Shown here: in pieces, positions 5,538 to 7,528 of the stretch
Layout: each line of letters starts with the position of its first letter
How positions within the stretch are numbered: position 1 is the first letter of the stretch
Origin: Bacteroidales bacterium
GTDB taxonomy: Bacteria; Bacteroidota; Bacteroidia; Bacteroidales; JAOZTL01
DNA: 7,528 nt
Assembly: GCA_029942205.1 (NCBI GenBank)
Contig: JAOZTL010000141.1
Coordinates: forward strand, 1-7,528
Reading direction: 5' to 3'
Program-made: the position numbers and the translations under genes
Notes under the pieces: generated by a model
Told to the model about the DNA's origin: nothing
Seen by the model: the letters and a program-made list of their open reading frames with translations, nothing else
The model's database searches: none

Positions 5538-6131
5538 ATGATTGAAATTGCAATTCCTAGTTTATTTGATTTTTTAATAGTGGCAATTCTTGGATGGGGG
5601 ATTTATAATGGCTATAAGCGAGGCTTTGTAGTGCAAGTTATTTCTCTTTTTGCATTACTAGCAAGTATATTTATTGCCGTGAAACTGACCGATCTTATCC
5701 ATATTTATTTGTCAGATAAATCGACGGTGAAATTAAATCAACTTCCCGTTATTTTATTTACTATTTTTTTCGGTCTTATTGTTTGGGAAACGCACATTGT
5801 TGCCAAAAAAGTAGAAGCCTCGGTAGGCGATTTGAAGCAAACCACCTGGACAAAAGGCTTAGGAGCATTATTTGCTGCCGCAAAATATTTGTTTATTGTC
5901 GGCATATTCTTGATTTTTTTGTATCGGTTGAACATAAATTTCGATTATATACCACAAGCCGAAAAAAACAGAACACATTTATTTAAGCCTATTCGGAAGA
6001 TTCCTCCGCTTATTTTTCCATATCTCGAATTTAATACGGTTCATTATCAGCCATTTTTGATTCCCGAAGATGAAAATACGCCTGAAACCACCGACGAAAC
6101 CGATCCGTACGATAGCCAAGACGATTTTTGA
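5538..6131 (+). CDS. cvpA: CvpA family inner-membrane protein
   Basis: A 197-residue membrane protein of the CvpA family, named for its need in colicin V production in E. coli; its general biochemical role is unclear. Four hydrophobic segments are visible at about residues 7-24, 29-50, 66-84 and 107-130. The characteristic N-terminal pattern is present: DFLIVAILGWGIYNGYKRGFVVQ (11-33), with glycines between the first two segments, and so is GLGALFAAAKYLFIVGIFL (107-125) in the last one. After the membrane part there is a tail of about 65 residues that ends in a strongly acidic stretch, with 10 Asp/Glu in residues 176-197 (EDENTPETTDETDPYDSQDDF), likely soluble and flexible. The ATG follows an A-rich GATAAAAAAATAAGACA. 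The gene stands alone on this strand, divergent from GH3 and convergent with the ABC ATPase, so it is probably monocistronic. Confidence 0.85.
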   Translation: MIEIAIPSLFDFLIVAILGWGIYNGYKRGFVVQVISLFALLASIFIAVKLTDLIHIYLSDKSTVKLNQLPVILFTIFFGLIVWETHIVAKKVEASVGDLKQTTWTKGLGALFAAAKYLFIVGIFLIFLYRLNINFDYIPQAEKNRTHLFKPIRKIPPLIFPYLEFNTVHYQPFLIPEDENTPETTDETDPYDSQDDF

Positions 6132-6143
6132 TGAAATTTATCT

Positions 6144-6172
6144 AAAATCAAACTTCGTCTATTTTGATATTT
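6144..6172. terminator. Family 2 repeat copy S3 and possible bidirectional terminator between cvpA and modC
   Basis: The 102-base gap between two convergent genes holds CAAAC-TTC-GTCTA-TTTTGATATTTATTTATTTT (in blocks from 6149), a decayed family 2 unit whose short stem has lost two pairs. A different stem has become possible: ATCAAA (6147-6152) with TTTGAT (6163-6168), extended by AAA/TTT past one bulged A. A-rich and T-rich arms suit termination in both directions, but there is little G-C, so strength is uncertain. It lies 13 bases after the cvpA stop codon. Confidence 0.45.
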
Positions 6173-6233
6173 ATTTATTTTGATTAAATTTGTCTTGTTT
6201 TGCATGCTGAATTTCTGTTATAATTGCTATTAA

Positions 6234-7142
6234 TCAATGAAACCACGTGTTTTTTATTCGAGTAGGTTGTTTTTCGAGTGATAATTTTTCGATAACTGGA
6301 TTGAAGGCTTTCGATGCCACAATTACTTTCTCGCCAATAGACAAATTAGTTGCTTCTTGCTCTGTTGCAATCACTTGAATAATATTATTACCAATCAATA
6401 CACGAATAACAAATACGACATCCGATGGGTGAATTGCCAATATTTCACCCACAAATTGGAACTTGGCACTAAGCTGATCGTTAGTAAAAACTGCGGCAGG
6501 AGAGTCATATTGAATAAGTTGTCCTTTGTCCAAAAGCATTGTTTTTGTCGATAATTTAAAAATTTCGGATAAATCATGACTAACAAACACTATCGTTGTT
6601 TTGTAGCGATTGTTAATCTCCAAAATTTCATTTTGTAATTCTTGGCGAGTTTCAAAGTCCAGTGCCGATAAAGCCTCGTCCAATAACAATAAGTCAGGCT
6701 CAAGCATCAATGCACGAGCCAGTGCCACACGTTGTTTTTGTCCACCCGACAGGCTGTCTGGTTTTCGATGCTTTAATTGCCACAAGCCAGTGAGTTCAAG
6801 CAATTCGTGTATTTTTTTCTTGTTTTTGGCTGCATATTCCAAGTTTTGATATACTGTCATATTCGGAAACAGGGCATAATTCTGAAACACAAAGCCAATG
6901 CGCCGCTGTTGTGTTGGAAGCTGAATACCTGCTTGGGCATCAAACCATGTTTTACCATTAACAACCAGCCGACCATCGTCTGGCATGCTCAATCCAGCTA
7001 GCATGCGTAAAATAGTCGTTTTTCCCGCACCTGATTTTCCAAATATACTAATCATTTGACTTTTTTCAATCTCGAAATCAAGATCTAAATCAATTTCACC
7101 ATCAGAGGTAAATAAACGTTTTACAAAATGAGCTTTAATCAT
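6234..7142 (-). CDS. modC: ABC transporter ATP-binding protein, molybdate type (ModC-like)
   Basis: A 302-residue ATPase that would power an oxyanion importer at the inner membrane, probably for molybdate or tungstate. All ABC motifs are intact: Walker A GKSGAGKTT (35-43), Q-loop Gln87 in FVFQNYALFPNMTV, signature LSGGQKQR (131-138), Walker B LLLLDEALSALD (151-162) and switch His189 in VSHD. The segment GKTWFDAQAGIQLPTQQRRIGFVFQ (63-87) is typical of ModC rather than of sugar or lipid exporters. Residues about 230-285 form a small C-terminal regulatory domain of TOBE/Mop type (IGEKVIVASKAFNPVIEKL). It is shorter than E. coli ModC (about 350), consistent with a smaller accessory domain. The permease (ModB) and binding protein (ModA) are not in the window. 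No gene is seen directly upstream for 386 bases. Sulfate, iron or other oxyanion transport remain alternatives. Confidence 0.85.
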   Translation of the reverse strand: MIKAHFVKRLFTSDGEIDLDLDFEIEKSQMISIFGKSGAGKTTILRMLAGLSMPDDGRLVVNGKTWFDAQAGIQLPTQQRRIGFVFQNYALFPNMTVYQNLEYAAKNKKKIHELLELTGLWQLKHRKPDSLSGGQKQRVALARALMLEPDLLLLDEALSALDFETRQELQNEILEINNRYKTTIVFVSHDLSEIFKLSTKTMLLDKGQLIQYDSPAAVFTNDQLSAKFQFVGEILAIHPSDVVFVIRVLIGNNIIQVIATEQEATNLSIGEKVIVASKAFNPVIEKLSLEKQPTRIKNTWFH

Positions 7143-7197
7143 AAAATTATAATTTTTTCGGTACTAAATAATTTTTATTGATTACTTGAAATAAGTA

Positions 7198-7210
7198 AGG
7201 TCTTCGATTT
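7198..7210 (-). repeat. Partial family 1 hairpin upstream of modC
   Basis: Plus-strand AGGTC (7198-7202), TTC, GATTT (7206-7210), preceded by ATAAGTA. It matches the hairpin part of family 1 as seen on its reverse strand (ATAAGGTCTTCGA), but the 17-base core is absent. The stem pairs only with two G-T wobbles. It would lie in the 5' leader of modC. Confidence 0.35.
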
Positions 7211-7222
7211 TTCGTAAAAATA

Positions 7223-7230
7223 CAAATTTA
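7223..7230 (-). promoter_or_regulatory. Candidate -7 promoter element for modC
   Basis: Minus-strand TAAATTTG is a perfect match to the Bacteroidetes -7 element TAnnTTTG, about 80 bases before the modC start codon. A TTTG (7259-7256) lies upstream at 25 bases, longer than the usual spacing, so the -33 part is weak. Confidence 0.35.
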
Positions 7231-7269
7231 GCTTTTTTTATTGATGTGTCCAGTCCAAAAAGTCATATT

Positions 7270-7300
7270 TCAGACTTCGTCTGTTTTGATTATTTATTAT
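7270..7300 (+). repeat. Dispersed hairpin repeat, family 2, copy S4
   Basis: CAGAC (7271-7275), loop TTC, GTCTG (7279-7283), then TTTTGATTATTTATTATTG. The hairpin is identical to copy S2 at 3571-3583. It has terminator shape in the rightward direction, but no rightward gene precedes it within the window. Confidence 0.65.
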
Positions 7301-7343
7301 TGCAGCATTTTAGTATAAATCGGCGACCAAAATTAATTGCTTA

Positions 7344-7366
7344 TTTGTTTCTCGATAAGTCATTGA
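7344..7366 (+). repeat. 22-base repeat TTTGTTT..GATAAGTC.TTGA, copy 2
   Basis: TTTGTTT, three bases, then GATAAGTCATTGA; see 3379-3400 for the partner. It ends only nine bases before family 1 copy E begins, so it may be the left half of a longer, roughly 80-base unit. Confidence 0.45.
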
Positions 7367-7374
7367 TTTCAATA

Positions 7375-7420
7375 GTTTTGTACAAGTGCGTAAGAAGTAT
7401 CAAACAGGTAGAAGATCTTA
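7375..7420 (+). repeat. Dispersed hairpin repeat, family 1, copy E
   Basis: Left flank GTTTTGTACAAGT (7375-7387), core GCGTAAGAAGTATCAAA (7388-7404, three differences from consensus), one spacer base, then AGGTA (7406-7410), loop GAA, GATCT (7414-7418). The stem is partly decayed, with one wobble and one mismatch. On the minus strand TAA (7420-7418) starts the hairpin just as at the ends of the other leftward genes, but no open frame of useful length leads into that TAA. Confidence 0.6.
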
Positions 7421-7528
7421 TTTATTGGAATAAACCAAGTAAATACCTATTTTTGTTCAAAATAAGTAAGAAGTGCATTTATACCAATTCAACACCAAAA
7501 CACCCGATAAATCCGTTATCTTTTTCCG

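Larger units (their letters stand above)
7143..7528. other. 386-base region at the right edge, no supported gene
   Basis: It holds a promoter candidate for the ABC ATPase, a partial family 1 hairpin, family 2 copy S4, the second copy of the 22-base repeat and family 1 copy E. Leftward frames entering from the right edge all meet stops (for example at 7457-7459 and 7479-7481), so a gene tail may be present in the last 50-70 bases but cannot be assigned. Confidence 0.6.

Noticed and set aside
607..7420. CRISPR array explanation for the repeats
   Set aside because: Copies are scattered over 7 kb in separate gaps and both orientations, without regular spacers or cas genes.
7421..7528. Possible tail of a leftward gene entering from the right edge
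   Set aside because: Three leftward frames give short peptides ending at 7457-7459, 7479-7481 or near 7422-7426, none long enough or recognisable enough to call. A frameshifted gene end is possible but unsupported.

Overview
The window looks like chromosomal DNA from a member of the Bacteroidetes (Flavobacteriia or a related class). It is AT-rich, start codons are preceded by A-rich stretches rather than clear Shine-Dalgarno sites, and several intergenic regions contain candidates for the Bacteroidetes -7 promoter element (TAnnTTTG). The protein set also fits: a short MazG-like pyrophosphohydrolase beside dtd, a GH3-family adenylating enzyme, and an acyl-CoA carboxylase beta subunit ending in the typical HGNIPL. 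This assignment rests on family knowledge; no search was run.

Layout. Five genes run leftward from 5188 to 58: a GH3 protein (3677-5188), an acyl-CoA carboxylase carboxyltransferase subunit (1660-3207), a small unrecognised protein (1144-1545), D-aminoacyl-tRNA deacylase (649-1101) and a MazG-like protein (58-384). A CvpA-family membrane protein (5538-6131) is divergent from GH3. It converges on a leftward ModC-like ABC ATPase (6234-7142). The last 386 bases hold no gene I can support.

How the genes relate. Most are housekeeping or metabolic and do not form an obvious single pathway. dtd and the MazG-like gene both fit quality control: one clears D-aminoacyl-tRNAs, the other probably hydrolyses unwanted nucleotides. 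The carboxylase subunit lacks its biotin partners here, and the ABC ATPase lacks its permease and binding protein, so both must have partners elsewhere.

The most unusual content is between the genes. Every intergenic gap longer than about 110 bases carries one copy of a roughly 45-base repeat (five copies). It has a conserved 17-base core, exactly one spacer base, and a small 5-bp hairpin with a 3-base loop. A second family of four copies has a different stem but the same design: a TTC triloop followed by TTTTGAT. In three of the leftward genes a hairpin of this type begins at, or overlaps, the stop codon. These look like dispersed structured repeats, some possibly serving as transcription terminators or 3' end processing signals. 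I did not find a defence system, CRISPR array, transposase, tRNA or rRNA.
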